Source of the DNA: Labilibaculum filiforme
Lineage (GTDB): Bacteria; Bacteroidota; Bacteroidia; Bacteroidales; Marinifilaceae
Reading direction: 5' to 3'
Assembly (NCBI RefSeq): GCF_002843315.1
Contig: NZ_MVDD01000002.1
Coordinates: 310,001-374,000 of the forward strand
Length of the DNA stretch: 64,000 bases
The notes beneath the pieces are model-generated. The model searched no databases, was not told the DNA's origin, and saw only the letters and a list, made by a program, of their open reading frames with translations. Position 1 is the stretch's first letter. Every line of letters starts with the position of its first letter. Both the position numbers and the translations under genes were made by a program. This document shows, piece by piece, positions 19,293-30,600 of the stretch.

Positions 19293-20468
19293 ATGATCAA
19301 TAAAAACGAAGAGAAATCCATTAAAGAAGCTTTAGATCGCATCTGTTCGCACAAGTTGTTTGTAAACTCATCTACAAATATCAACCTCCTAAAATACCTT
19401 GTTGAAAAGGCTATTGCGCAGGAAGAAATCAATGAGATAACAATTGGCAGTGAACTTTATGGAATTGATTATTCGGAAAATAAAAATAACAGCACCGTAC
19501 GCTCCTATCTGTACAAACTTCGTAACAAGCTGGCTGATTACTATAAAGAAGCAGGAACAAATGAATCTTTACTATTCAATATTAGCAAGGGACAATGCAA
19601 CCTCAATTTTTTATCGCCTACAGAATATTATAAATCACAAGGAGAAAAGAGTGAATCGCTTAGCATACCGATAAAGTATCTTAAAATTTCAGCTGGAGTG
19701 TTATTGCTATCAATGCTGAGCTTTTTGCTGGTGAAAACAATTGTCGATAAACCCAATTTTATTTGGGAAGCTTATTTTGATACCAATTCTGAAAACTTAT
19801 TAATTGTTTCGGATCAATTTGTAGTCGGAGAAAAATTCCCAGATGGTAAGGAACGTGCCGTTTTGTATAGCGAAGTTAAAAACAACAGCGATTTTATTAA
19901 CTACAGCCAAAAACATCCCGAAAAAAGCTTACATCTTACAGATTATACCGTGATGTCGAAAATGGCTCCCTACACGGTTAATGTATTGAGCAATTGGTTT
20001 GCAACAAATAAGAGTCGTTTTCATCTTAAATTGGAAAGCAAACTAAACTACGATGATGCAAGAACTCATAACACCCTATTTGTAGGACAGTATAAAACCA
20101 TGAACTTATCGCAATCCTTATTTTTAAAGGACAGCAAAGTATTTTCAACTTTTGGTGATGGTTTTAAATACCATAATGGCGATACCGAAAAAGTTTACAA
20201 CACCCGCTTTGGCGGAATTCAGAAAGTAGAATATGCTATGGTTTCCTACTATCCGCTTGGCGATGGCAAAAATGCATTGTATTTCGTCTCGAACAATGAT
20301 ATTGGAGTAATGGCTACAGTACGTAATTTTACCGATAAGAAATGGTTGAATGAGTTTTCATCGCAACTACCAAAAGAAGCTAAATATTTTAATGCTTTGT
20401 TTGAGGTAAGCGGTTTGCAACGAACTGATATCAGTTGTAAATTGGTGGAACTGGAGGTATTAAAATAA
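19293..20468 (+). CDS. Membrane-anchored one-component transcriptional regulator (CadC/ToxR-like layout)
   Basis: This 391-residue protein has a cytosolic winged-helix-like domain (about 25-108). LLKYLVEKAI, ITIGSELYGIDY, NSTVRSYLYKLRNKLADYY and FNISKGQCNLNF fit the helix/wing pattern of OmpR-like DNA-binding domains seen at the N-termini of such regulators. One transmembrane helix follows (about 129-151), then a ~240-residue periplasmic domain that I do not recognise. The layout suggests it senses a periplasmic sugar or enzyme and acts directly on DNA. It is the only plus-strand gene between two minus-strand glycosidase operons, and phased AACGG repeats lie in its divergent promoter region. 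Target and ligand are unknown. Confidence 0.7.
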   Translation: MINKNEEKSIKEALDRICSHKLFVNSSTNINLLKYLVEKAIAQEEINEITIGSELYGIDYSENKNNSTVRSYLYKLRNKLADYYKEAGTNESLLFNISKGQCNLNFLSPTEYYKSQGEKSESLSIPIKYLKISAGVLLLSMLSFLLVKTIVDKPNFIWEAYFDTNSENLLIVSDQFVVGEKFPDGKERAVLYSEVKNNSDFINYSQKHPEKSLHLTDYTVMSKMAPYTVNVLSNWFATNKSRFHLKLESKLNYDDARTHNTLFVGQYKTMNLSQSLFLKDSKVFSTFGDGFKYHNGDTEKVYNTRFGGIQKVEYAMVSYYPLGDGKNALYFVSNNDIGVMATVRNFTDKKWLNEFSSQLPKEAKYFNALFEVSGLQRTDISCKLVELEVLK

Positions 20469-20709
20469 ATGGTTCTTTGGTGAATACAGATGTATTCAAT
20501 AGACTGTTTTTCAAAATTATTGATCAAGGCAGATGCCTTTGTTGCAATACACTACGTTTAATTTTATCGCTATTCTCTTTTACTTCAGCAAAAACGAAAC
20601 GTTTTCGTTAACTGCAACAATAATGTTAGTACTAAGTTTCAACTCGCAACAACTCCATGCCTATATTCAACACCGAAAAGAATTCTCTTGAGATATAATT
20701 ATATTAGGT

Positions 20710-20753
20710 GTTGATTTCCCCGAACAGGAATTTATTCCTATTCGGGGATCAAC
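20710..20753. other. Large imperfect hairpin
   Basis: Left arm 20710-20730 and right arm 20735-20753 pair over GTTGAT, CCCCGAA and AGGAA, with a two-base bulge and one mismatch, around a TTTA loop. There is no T-run on either side. It could stabilise or insulate converging transcripts. Confidence 0.5.
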
Positions 20754-20777
20754 ATACCGCTTCAAGCTAATCATCTA

Positions 20778-20817
20778 CTTCAACAGATGAATATATCCGT
20801 TGAAGCAAGTTTTTTTT
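20778..20817 (+). terminator. Probable terminator of the regulator transcript
   Basis: CTTCAAC-A-GAT (20778-20788) pairs with ATC-C-GTTGAAG (20795-20805), followed by CAAG and eight T. It lies ~310 nt after the regulator stop codon. Confidence 0.6.
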
Positions 20818-20831
20818 ATTCTGATAATTGA

Positions 20832-23009
20832 TTATAAAACCACCTTTTCGCCATAAAACTTAGTAACAATCAACTTTTCGCCTTCATAAACCGAAAAGGT
20901 TTTTTGATTTAATTTCACTCCGAACATTCTGCCTTTATAAGGGATATCTTTAAGGATTGCCTCACCAATATCTTCGTGATTAAATGGCTTAATAGTTAAT
21001 TTATCTTCATCCATTTTCACACCGAAAGTTCCAAAAACAATTGCTTCCAGACCTGCTCCGGCCGCAATTTGTAATGGCATGGAAGAGCGATCTTGTTCCG
21101 GCGCATCAATACGTGGATTTTGTGGCAGATAAGGAAAGTGATCAACATATCGTATGTTTCGTTTCAATACATCCCAACCTTTACCAGCAAAACCTTTTTG
21201 ATATAGATTACGGGCAATACGACCTGGCATTCCTGCATATTGTCCGCCACCTCCCCAATCGGAGTCAATTAAATCCCAATGAACCGTGTCGCGACGTGCT
21301 ATTGAATACACTCCGTATTTTCCTAAGAATTCTCCTTCCTGCAAATGACTCACCAAGCGAAATGCTTGATAATCGGGAAGATAATCCGTCCCCAGCAGGT
21401 CAAATAAATGGTAGGTCCAAATAGTCCCTTTTGTTCCATCAGGATAATAGTTATCGAACCATCCTAACTCCTCATTCCACATGTATTTATCAACCAATCC
21501 TTCTAGCTTTTCAGCATCCTTGAAATATGTTTTCTGCAATTTGCTTTCGTCTTTCTTTTTTGCCCAATCAGCCATGGTGTATAACAAATCGATTGTCAAA
21601 GTATTGGTAATTGGTACCGCATGGTTATATCCATCGGTGCGAATCTCAATAATTTTCTCTGTATTGTATCCTACATCAATTAAACCAAGTTTATCGGTAT
21701 AATTGGTTTGCAATTCGGTTACCCAACGTTGCATCCATTCCCAAACAGAAACACCCGCTGCTTTTTCATCAAAAATCGAATAATCACCTGTATGACGGAT
21801 ATATGCTTCGATCATTATTTGAAGTGCAAAAGGTTCTTGAATGTATAGAATATCCCAATGTGCACCATTCCAACCAACGTAAGTTCTTTTTAACTGTACT
21901 TGTTCAAAATCAGTTAAAATTGCTCCTTTTAAACTTTCTGGATCCAACATGGCAAGAACATCTGAGGTATAAGAATTATCCCAACTAATGGTATAAGGCC
22001 AAGTTCCAACTGCCCAAAATACATCGGTGATATAATTTGGATTTTCGTATCGGCTCATTAAAACCGACAACATGCAACGGTAGTAATACTCTTCGAGTTG
22101 TTTATTAGTACTGGTAAATTTAGGTAGCTTATTGTATGCCCAGGCCAACATATCACGTGTCTTCGTAGCCGCCTTATCCATACGCTCCTTAATATCTGAC
22201 TGCGAAATGGCAGGAGCTCCAATCTGAGGTTCGTAAAATTTTACCACAAAATAATAAGTTTCCGATTTTCCGGGAGCAATATCAATCTCAAAACCTTTGT
22301 CACTTGTTTCTTTTATTGAAGAAGATACTCGAGCATGTACCATTTCACTTCCAAAAGTAAAAGCATCTATATTTTTAGCTTTCGTATCACCAACTTTAAA
22401 GTGACATTCCATAATTTCAGCCACCTGATTTGGAATAATCGTCATCTCTAAATCCTCTTTATTTCGATTGGTCAATCTAAGCTTAATAAAAACCTCATCG
22501 TCATCATAAGATACATTGGTCCAGCTTTTTGCCGAAAAACTTGCTAACTTATTATTGTATTCTTTATGGAAGGTTGCAGTTCTAACATATTGATTAGGTT
22601 GCCAGTTTTCATCCTGTGTCACCATTATTGATGGAGAGTTAGGGCGAAAATTCGAACCTAAAGGATCATAACTTTTTCCATCATCAATCCACGATTTCCA
22701 CTTTGTTGGAACATCATCTTCGATTAATCGTTGCGTACCTTTATCGAAGAAATTTAAATTAAATTCGTAACGAGGTGCACCAATAGGCAAAAACCAAACA
22801 TTGGTAAATTGCGTTAAACTGTACTGCCTTGGCGATACAAATCCACGATGATTAAACAAAATAACTTGTTCATCATCGAAGGTCATATCCTCCCTGTTCA
22901 TTGCATAATACTCCGGATCTGCAGGCGTAAACTCTCTCTGTGCAGACAGTTGCTGACTAAAGCATAATATAGCTAACAGAAACAATAAATGTAAATTTCT
23001 CTTCCTCAT
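20832..23009 (-). CDS. GH63-like (alpha/alpha)6-barrel glycosidase, secreted
   Basis: This 725-residue protein has a signal peptide (about 1-23). The N-terminal ~270 residues are beta-rich. The rest is an (alpha/alpha)6-barrel with TWPYTISWDNSYTSDVLAML, which matches the general-acid segment (WD) of GH63/GH37 enzymes, and with GTIWTYHLFDLL and DSDWGGGGQYAGMPGR. Family activities are exo-acting alpha-glycosidases such as glucosidase or mannosylglycerate hydrolase. It is the last gene of operon 2, 96 bp after the second GH38 gene, so alpha-mannose-containing glycans are the likely context. The exact family placement is uncertain (GH63, GH37 or a related clan GH-G group). Confidence 0.75.
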   Translation of the reverse strand: MRKRNLHLLFLLAILCFSQQLSAQREFTPADPEYYAMNREDMTFDDEQVILFNHRGFVSPRQYSLTQFTNVWFLPIGAPRYEFNLNFFDKGTQRLIEDDVPTKWKSWIDDGKSYDPLGSNFRPNSPSIMVTQDENWQPNQYVRTATFHKEYNNKLASFSAKSWTNVSYDDDEVFIKLRLTNRNKEDLEMTIIPNQVAEIMECHFKVGDTKAKNIDAFTFGSEMVHARVSSSIKETSDKGFEIDIAPGKSETYYFVVKFYEPQIGAPAISQSDIKERMDKAATKTRDMLAWAYNKLPKFTSTNKQLEEYYYRCMLSVLMSRYENPNYITDVFWAVGTWPYTISWDNSYTSDVLAMLDPESLKGAILTDFEQVQLKRTYVGWNGAHWDILYIQEPFALQIMIEAYIRHTGDYSIFDEKAAGVSVWEWMQRWVTELQTNYTDKLGLIDVGYNTEKIIEIRTDGYNHAVPITNTLTIDLLYTMADWAKKKDESKLQKTYFKDAEKLEGLVDKYMWNEELGWFDNYYPDGTKGTIWTYHLFDLLGTDYLPDYQAFRLVSHLQEGEFLGKYGVYSIARRDTVHWDLIDSDWGGGGQYAGMPGRIARNLYQKGFAGKGWDVLKRNIRYVDHFPYLPQNPRIDAPEQDRSSMPLQIAAGAGLEAIVFGTFGVKMDEDKLTIKPFNHEDIGEAILKDIPYKGRMFGVKLNQKTFSVYEGEKLIVTKFYGEKVVL

Positions 23010-23105
23010 TCTATTTAAATTATTTCAATTAATAAAGATTTCAAATATTTTCAACCTAATTATTTCGTTTAAAGTATAAGTTTGAAAACAAGCTTTTATT
23101 ATTTT

Positions 23106-26100
23106 CTACTTGATTAAAATTTCATCGACAAATAGCCATGCTTCGGCTCCAGAGAAGTTATGCCACACTGGGTTGTAACCAATGTTTTTGGCAAACACTT
23201 TTATATACCGGCATTTTGTTTTTGGAAAAGCAAGCATCAAATCATCTTTTTTCGAAATCAGGCGTTGCCACTCTTTAATTGTTTCCAAACGCCCAACTCT
23301 TTGAAAATTTTTCCCATCTTCTGAAGTAGCAACTTCAATATAATTAGGAAAGAAAACCCAGTTTCCAACGTTTTGCAAACAACCAACAGCAACCGATTCT
23401 ATCTCTTTCAGTTCTTTCATGTCGATGATAATATCCATATCATTAACCTTAAATCCCTGCCAGCGGTGTCCTAAACTTTCCTCTCCACGGTAGTAATCGA
23501 TTAATGTAAGGTCGCCAGCTCCTTGCCATTTATCATTATATTTCGAGTTGTAAACAACTTTATAATCTTTCACCTTCTGAAATTCCTGTGCAATAACTCC
23601 CACACCTTTGTCATTCTGCGGCAAAAACAAGGAAGCTGTTAGTAGCAAATCATCACTTATTATTATAGGTTTAGTATATAATACCGAACTTTTTATAGGC
23701 AGCGTACCGTCGGTAGTATACCTGATTTCCCAATCGTTATTGTTTGGATTATGAATTGCGGCTTCGGTATTTTCCCGGAACGATGTTGTGCCCGAAATTC
23801 GCAAATAACCAATCCCTGCGGTTGTGCTTGTTTCATTTGAGAATTCACCTATTTGACCAGCATCATCCTTTGCTGCAACTTTGTAATAATACGTTTCAAA
23901 TGGCTGTAAGTCTTCATCGACATAAAGTTGGCGGTTATAAGCCTTTAATGGGCGGGTAACCTCGGCAAAACCATGAGGTGTTACATGTTTTATCTCCTGT
24001 GTAACATCCATTTCGGCAATTATATCCGACGGCTTTGGAGTAAATTCCTTTTCTGTGCTTCGGTAAATTACATATTTAGAAACATCTTCCTCAATATTGG
24101 TATAAAAATATAGACCAACATAGTTGTGGTTGGTGATAGAACTTACCAAGGTAGAAACCAAACCTTGCACTGCATTGGGTTTTAGGTTTTGCTCTCCCGA
24201 TATTTTCGTTTTCACCGCAATTTCATCCGAAACTGTTCCATTTCTATTGCCAACTCCAATGGCTTGAATTTTATAATAATATTTTGTTTCGGGTTGAATA
24301 TTATTGCTTTGCCAACCTTTTACATTTAGTACCGGAACATCGATAAATTCCAACAAATCGGTATTGCCAATATATGTTTTTGTTGATGGTTCAAAATCAG
24401 ATTTTGTACTCCTGTAAATCTTATAATAAGCAATTAAACTTCTTTCTCCTGCTGTTAAATCCCAATTCAACTTCACCATTCTGTCGGCAACGGCATTGGC
24501 TTTTAGCTGTTTAATTACAGGAAGTTGCTGTTTTGCAGGCACAACTCGTATCGTACGCAAGCCAAAAGCCGGGATTATAAACTTAAAGCTGTTTTCTCCC
24601 AAAATATCCAAGGGATAATCACGATCAACTTCAACCAGATTTGTAAGGTTAGCTCTCTGAATTTTCTCAATAAAATTAGCTTTTACCGTTACGATTTGTT
24701 CTTTGCCGCTTTGCTCAACAAAACGCATAATATAACCTTCGCCGTTGGCTTCGGCAGGCTTTATGGTCGAACAAAGAATGTCCTCCGAATCCAACTCAAT
24801 AAAAGCCATTGAGTTTGCTGGTAAAGTTCCATTCTTCTTCTCATTAACAATTATTGCTGTTAACGGATTGGCAAAATCGCGCCCAAACTGATAAGCCTTT
24901 CCGCCTTCCCAATTTCTAGCATGACTCCTTACCGACCATCGAAATTTCTTTGGCCCGGGTTGAGATTGCCTAACGTTGGTGAAAAACATATTATTCAAAA
25001 GATACAAGTAAAAATGGCTATCATCAGCCTTTTTCATGATATGCTCATAATCGTCGCCTGTACTCCAATAGGCAGGGCGGGGTTTTCCATATTCAATCAA
25101 ATTTGGTTCTATAGTTGCCAAGGTAATTCCCCATTCATCATTCGAAATATCGGAGAAATTCTGAATGCCATAATAATCGGTTGACGAACCTTCAAACTGG
25201 TCTTCAACAGGCTCCATAACTCCACCAGCCAGCTCATGCTGAATAGTAAAATTCGGAATATCGAAAGGCAAACAATAAAACAAACCTTCTTTCCCAATTG
25301 CTGAATAATTTCTGTAATCCTGTAAAGTTCTGCCCGAATCATCTTTATCAAAAGTTACTTCAAAATCAATTCGATTGCAGTTTTTGTAAATCGTTACTTT
25401 CTGCACAATATTTTGAGCTCCTGTGGCTTTCACTTCAGAAATTACCACGGTTGCCAACGGTCCCTCCTGCAATTTAAAAGAAGCACTTTCTGGCTGGTAT
25501 TTTTTAATGCTGTCGTTATACGAATTTGTCTCGAAACGCTCGTAGTAATATTCATTCAGTTTAAATCGTGCCTCTTGGTCAACCAACTCTCGATTCAATT
25601 TCTTATCGAATAAACTTTTAATCCCACCTGATTTTGAATCGAATTCCAACACATAATAGTCGTTCTCTATTTTTGGGTTCTGAACAGTTTTAAAATCGGA
25701 AAAAGCTTTATTTTTTGAAAATTCCAAAGCATAGGTTTTGTATCCCATCGACGGAACCTCTGTTGAATAAAACACAACTTTCTGTTCGCTTACATACTGA
25801 AACGAAATTTTATTACCTGTTGAATTATCAAGAATTGTTTTTAAACCTTTGCCCTTTGGAATTTCAACATAAACCACATCAGAACGCTTGCGAACCAAAG
25901 AGTTTCTAAGTACCAATGTATTTTTAGTATGAGTAGTAATCTGGCTTTCGAGTTGCTTATTTGCGATAGCTTCAACCTTATTTGTAAATTGTTCACTTTC
26001 GCGTACCAAATCACGGTGCATTTCCTGTTCTAATTCATAATAAGTGGCATTTGCAGCTGTCGGGTCATCTAACGACGGTGGCACATAAATTGGCCCTTCA

Positions 26101-27509
26101 GCATAGGCGCCGTTGGTATGTTCACCCCACATTAATAGACTAAAATATGCCTGATAAATATCGAGCCATGGATATGTTTTTGCTGTTACTGCTGAAGCTA
26201 TGGTTGCCCACTTTTCTGTAGCAGGTAATTTCGACTGCAATCTTCGAGCTTTGTTGGCATATTCCACATCAGTTAAATCTTCATCAGCCCATGCATTGGG
26301 AGCATCTTCGGTATAAATTTTAAACGATTCTTTATCTTGTTGACTGCTTAAATCATCGAAATACATGTCGAATGTTCCCGACACCAAAACAGGATTGGAA
26401 TATTCTTCATTCCACTTTTTAATGCCCTCTACGTTTTCAAATAAAGGCATTCCAAAATCTGTACTGGCCTCAGCCAACAGGCATGAATAAGGATAGTTTG
26501 TATGCGCTTCGTAACGCCCACAAAGTGCAGCAACTTCAGGAACATTGTATTTCACCAAACGATCTGGCGAATAATAATGCCATACTTTGTAAAGCGTCAT
26601 TTTCGAATCTTTATCGGGCGATTGCCAATAAAAAGCCATATCATCCTCAGCCTTATCAAATGCTTTTACTGTAGAATTACGACCAAACATGGAGTAAGGA
26701 ATATCAGACTCTTTGCTGTATAGTGCTAAAGCCCTTGTGAATCCTACAACATCATCATTAAGAGCAGTTTTGGATGGCTCGGTATTAAACCAATCGCAGA
26801 CATAGCGGTTAGGCGTGTAAAACTGGCGCGCCATGGCTTCGTAGCCCAAATGTTCGGTAGTAACCGAATTATGCACACCTCCTAAAGATATTTGACCTTT
26901 TTCAATTCGTTCAAATAACTCTGTTAAAACATCTTCCGGTTGTTTCGATAGGTACTGAATCATGGGTTCACTTGTCTCCACGGTCCAGTGAAACTGACTT
27001 TCCTTTGGCCAACTGTCTGTTTTTCGGGCAAATTCCATAGCCATTTCAATTCCCATTTCGCGTACATCGCGACGCATCATGTGGTAATAATCGGCATAAC
27101 CCAAATCGTGATGTGAAACCTGCACATCGTATATTTTCCAGATTTTTGGTGGCGAGAATTGCACCATTTTTTCGAACAATACTGCTTCTTTTTCTACTAT
27201 CCGAACCTGAACATTTGTCCGCTCTTTAAGTACAGGAAACTCAAAAGTAACCGTATGATGCTTCTCTTCCAGATTTGTAAAATGATGATTTACCGTTCCT
27301 TCGGGAAATTGCAATTCAACCTCTATCGAATTAATCGATCGATCGGCTATTTCAATTATCCCCATTTGAAGGGGATTTCCATTGTTTCGCTTTACAACAG
27401 AACTTGAAAAAACTTTTACGGTTTCTTCTTTGGGCTCACTTGCTTGCCCTTTACTTGAAAGAAAAAAACAAAAAGCTATTATAAAAACTTGAACTGTCCT
27501 AGTATTCAT
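23106..27509 (-). CDS. Large multidomain GH38 alpha-mannosidase-like protein
   Basis: This 1,467-residue protein has a signal peptide (about 1-23). The GH38 catalytic domain has the zinc motif VSHHDLGYADYY (131-142; His133, Asp135) and the nucleophile Asp253 in ALNDDVVG. The GH38 beta-domains follow to about 1000. Two fibronectin type III domains (about 1015-1240) carry VKLNWDLTAGER, YYKIYRSTKSDF and a second YVIYRSTEKEFTP. A chitobiase/hexosaminidase C-terminal-like module (about 1240-1310; WEIRYTTDGTLP) and a C-terminal F5/8 type C (discoidin) domain (about 1320-1467; FFPNYIEVATSEDGKNF) complete it. GH38 enzymes remove alpha-mannosyl residues. The four added modules suggest anchoring to a complex glycan. 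It is the middle gene of operon 2. Confidence 0.88.
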   Translation of the reverse strand: MNTRTVQVFIIAFCFFLSSKGQASEPKEETVKVFSSSVVKRNNGNPLQMGIIEIADRSINSIEVELQFPEGTVNHHFTNLEEKHHTVTFEFPVLKERTNVQVRIVEKEAVLFEKMVQFSPPKIWKIYDVQVSHHDLGYADYYHMMRRDVREMGIEMAMEFARKTDSWPKESQFHWTVETSEPMIQYLSKQPEDVLTELFERIEKGQISLGGVHNSVTTEHLGYEAMARQFYTPNRYVCDWFNTEPSKTALNDDVVGFTRALALYSKESDIPYSMFGRNSTVKAFDKAEDDMAFYWQSPDKDSKMTLYKVWHYYSPDRLVKYNVPEVAALCGRYEAHTNYPYSCLLAEASTDFGMPLFENVEGIKKWNEEYSNPVLVSGTFDMYFDDLSSQQDKESFKIYTEDAPNAWADEDLTDVEYANKARRLQSKLPATEKWATIASAVTAKTYPWLDIYQAYFSLLMWGEHTNGAYAEGPIYVPPSLDDPTAANATYYELEQEMHRDLVRESEQFTNKVEAIANKQLESQITTHTKNTLVLRNSLVRKRSDVVYVEIPKGKGLKTILDNSTGNKISFQYVSEQKVVFYSTEVPSMGYKTYALEFSKNKAFSDFKTVQNPKIENDYYVLEFDSKSGGIKSLFDKKLNRELVDQEARFKLNEYYYERFETNSYNDSIKKYQPESASFKLQEGPLATVVISEVKATGAQNIVQKVTIYKNCNRIDFEVTFDKDDSGRTLQDYRNYSAIGKEGLFYCLPFDIPNFTIQHELAGGVMEPVEDQFEGSSTDYYGIQNFSDISNDEWGITLATIEPNLIEYGKPRPAYWSTGDDYEHIMKKADDSHFYLYLLNNMFFTNVRQSQPGPKKFRWSVRSHARNWEGGKAYQFGRDFANPLTAIIVNEKKNGTLPANSMAFIELDSEDILCSTIKPAEANGEGYIMRFVEQSGKEQIVTVKANFIEKIQRANLTNLVEVDRDYPLDILGENSFKFIIPAFGLRTIRVVPAKQQLPVIKQLKANAVADRMVKLNWDLTAGERSLIAYYKIYRSTKSDFEPSTKTYIGNTDLLEFIDVPVLNVKGWQSNNIQPETKYYYKIQAIGVGNRNGTVSDEIAVKTKISGEQNLKPNAVQGLVSTLVSSITNHNYVGLYFYTNIEEDVSKYVIYRSTEKEFTPKPSDIIAEMDVTQEIKHVTPHGFAEVTRPLKAYNRQLYVDEDLQPFETYYYKVAAKDDAGQIGEFSNETSTTAGIGYLRISGTTSFRENTEAAIHNPNNNDWEIRYTTDGTLPIKSSVLYTKPIIISDDLLLTASLFLPQNDKGVGVIAQEFQKVKDYKVVYNSKYNDKWQGAGDLTLIDYYRGEESLGHRWQGFKVNDMDIIIDMKELKEIESVAVGCLQNVGNWVFFPNYIEVATSEDGKNFQRVGRLETIKEWQRLISKKDDLMLAFPKTKCRYIKVFAKNIGYNPVWHNFSGAEAWLFVDEILIK

Positions 27510-27621
27510 AATTAGTAATTATTAAGTACCCTTTCTAAACATACAAACTAACACTATATTAAGTAACTCATTATATATCCGATCATTGCGACATGCATTA
27601 ACAATCAAAAATATTTATATT

Positions 27622-30600
27622 TTATTTTGTTTTTAAAAGAATAAATTTTGCTTCCCAATGCTCAATTAATAAAGGAGAAGTTAATTGTTGCAATTCTTCA
27701 CCGATTGAATTTACTTCAAACACCGATTTTACATTCGAATTTTGTAGTAGTTTGGTAATGTCTAAAATAGCATGATCTCCCTCTGTCTCACGCAAGTGCA
27801 ATAATATTCCATCACCATCAGGAGTTGGTCGGGAACTAACCAATAAGAGGTTGTTAACCGTATTTAAATCAAGAAATGATTTTGCTTCTTGCTCAGCTAC
27901 GGAGTTAAATTTCCCTGCATTTGTTCGCGTAATCAGTGGTACTCTATTCCCCCAACCAAACTTTGTTGCGAAAGAATTTGAATTATCGGAAGACGAAGTG
28001 ATTTGGTATTTCCAATTTAATTCTCCAGACTGACTGGCTTTAAAGTTGGTCGTCCAATAATTGTTTAGTACCCAAGAATAAATATGTCCGTTGCCAGGTT
28101 GCTTTTTATAATAATAACGACCTGTGTTAATATCGCCAAACTGAACCAGTGGAATATCATTACTGCTAAATACAATTTGAGAATTATTTGATTTTACTGT
28201 TGCAAAGTTTTGTATGGTATTCCAATCTGAAGCGGATCCACCCAATTGATTTTTCCCTGGCTGAACAACTCCACCCTGAACTTCAAATGCTAATTGGCCA
28301 TCATTATCATTCGTAAATGGAAAAGCTATATACAAACCTTCAGGATCTGTAATAGACAGCTTTCTCATATTATACAACAACTCTATCTCTTTCTTATAGT
28401 TATACAATCGAATTTCAATATTTACACCTGAAGCATCTGCACAGTCTGGAATTTGTGCCTTGCATTTGATACTGTTCCAAATTTCACCATTCTTCCTCTC
28501 AACTATTTTAAAATCAGAAAACTGTATCGTTTCCTTTTTTATAGGTTTATAGACTGTATCTCGAAGCGCATTGGTTAGCCTTTCCAAATCCTCTCTATTT
28601 TCAAGCAATTCATAAATAAAACTTCCTAATTTATAAGTGCTTGCATCATCTATTAACTCTCTGTTTAGTTCTTTATCGAAAATGCTGGCTAAACCATTAT
28701 TATTTTCATCAATTTCTATTTTATAGTAATCATTTTCAATAGTGTTAGAAATTGGCATATCAGTAGATTTACGTATATTGGGTTTGTCAGAAACATCAAT
28801 TTTATAGGTAGCATATCCCATTGCAGGAACGTCTTTCACCCATAATGCCCAATAACTTCCTTCCCCTCGGCTCTTAATAATTTGAGCGGGAATTCTATTA
28901 CCGCTCTCATCTACAATACGATACGATTTGTCAAGTGGTAAAATATCATGATCGATAAATGCTTCTGCTACACCAGATCGATTCCAATTTAAAGTATTAA
29001 AAACAGTAACAGATGGCTCTTTAGGTATTTTAACGTATGGTTGAACTAAACCGATCGCTTTTTCTCTAAGTAAATTTGCCTGTTGATTAGCCATCCATAC
29101 ATAGGAAGATTTTTGACTCCACTGATCTTTAGAATTTTTACAATCAGGATCAGATATACTTTCCGATGCACCAAAAGTATGTTCACTGTATAACAAAAGA
29201 TTGTCATAACAGTTTCTAATTTCATCATGAATCTGTTTGGGTATAGCACCTCCAGAAGCTTGAGTCATAGAAAACAGTCCCATTGTTGCTAACATTTGCG
29301 AGTAGGTTATTCTCGATACTTTAGTTTCCTTCATTGCAGAACCAAAACCATCTGTCCACCAATCAGGCCAAGCTTCTCGCTTCGTTTCAATTTCACCAGA
29401 ATGATTCTCATCAACATACGCCATAAGTTCACTTGCCAACGACAATTTAAGTTTTGGCCATTCATATTTTTCGTTCCATTCTTTTACAATATCACAAGCT
29501 TTAGTGGATGGTGGCGAATTATCGGTAGTATATCCTGAAAATTGAAAAGCTACTCGATCCATAGGATATTCTTTGGATTCTAATTTAGCAAGGTATTTTG
29601 ATAAGTTATTTCTAAATACATCTATTCTACCTGCAGTAAGACTAAGTGCATTACCATGCATATAATGCTCGCTTCTGTATGCTAAAAGACGCTTACCTGA
29701 AGGTGATTCCCACCAAAATGAGGTCGGTTTATCAAAAGGCAATCGGGCTCGATGCGCATGCACACCCATTGAAACATATTTTACTCCTGTATTTTGATAC
29801 ATATCGGCCATACACCAACCAATACCATTCACATCATTTTGCATAGCTGTGGTTACATCTATGCCCAACTCTTTAAATTTTTTCAAACTTGCCAATTGAA
29901 TTGCTAAGGCTGTTTCATCTACAATTTCAGCAAAATTTAAAAACATTCCTGCTACCTCAATTCGCCCCTCTTTAATCCTTTTTATCAAACGATCAACCTG
30001 CTGTTTTGGGCGACTATTTATGTATTCTCGAACTGTCCAGGTTACTTCGCATGTCCAACGAAACTGAGATTCTTTTGGGAAATGATCTGTCTGGTCACAA
30101 AAATCCAAAGCGTCATCGATATACCTTAAATGCTCTGCTAATATTTCAGATTGTTGTCTGGTATAACCAATATCGGTATGAGAGTGTTGAACCAGATAAA
30201 CCGTCCATTCTTTAACCGGCTTCAACTCTATCACCTTCTCCTGCACGATTTTCCCTGTTTCAATTTTTGTATTAACTGTTGTGGCTTTATTTACTTTTGG
30301 AACCAGAAAATCAATCTCATTTAAGCCTGTTTTTAGCATAACTTGTTTCGAATCGTTATCAACAGAAATTGTTACATTTTCAGGTTGAGCCAGATGAACA
30401 CAATTAAAGCGTACCATATTGTAAAGCTTTCCATTTTCCTTTTTCACGGTATTTAGTTGCTCGGTTGAAAAATCACTTGCAAGAGAACGTTTAAAGGTCA
30501 TGTACCAAGCGGTGCTATTGTTATTCACACCGTCTACTTTTATTTTAATAGGCTTACCGGGAATTACCATTTTAGTTGGCAAAGTAAGCACGGCATATCC

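Larger units (their letters stand above)
20469..20831. other. Convergent intergenic region with several hairpins
   Basis: This 363-bp stretch has no credible ORF. It holds a small 7-bp hairpin right after the regulator (20481-20498), a LacI-operator-like near-palindrome AACGAAACGTTTTCGTT (20593-20609, one base short of perfect), a large hairpin (20710-20753) and a terminator (20778-20817). Confidence 0.5.

Noticed and set aside
23744-26723. Several plus-strand ORFs of 60-95 codons inside the GH38 gene
   Set aside because: They are antisense shadows of a gene with clear domains and show no motifs or start signals.
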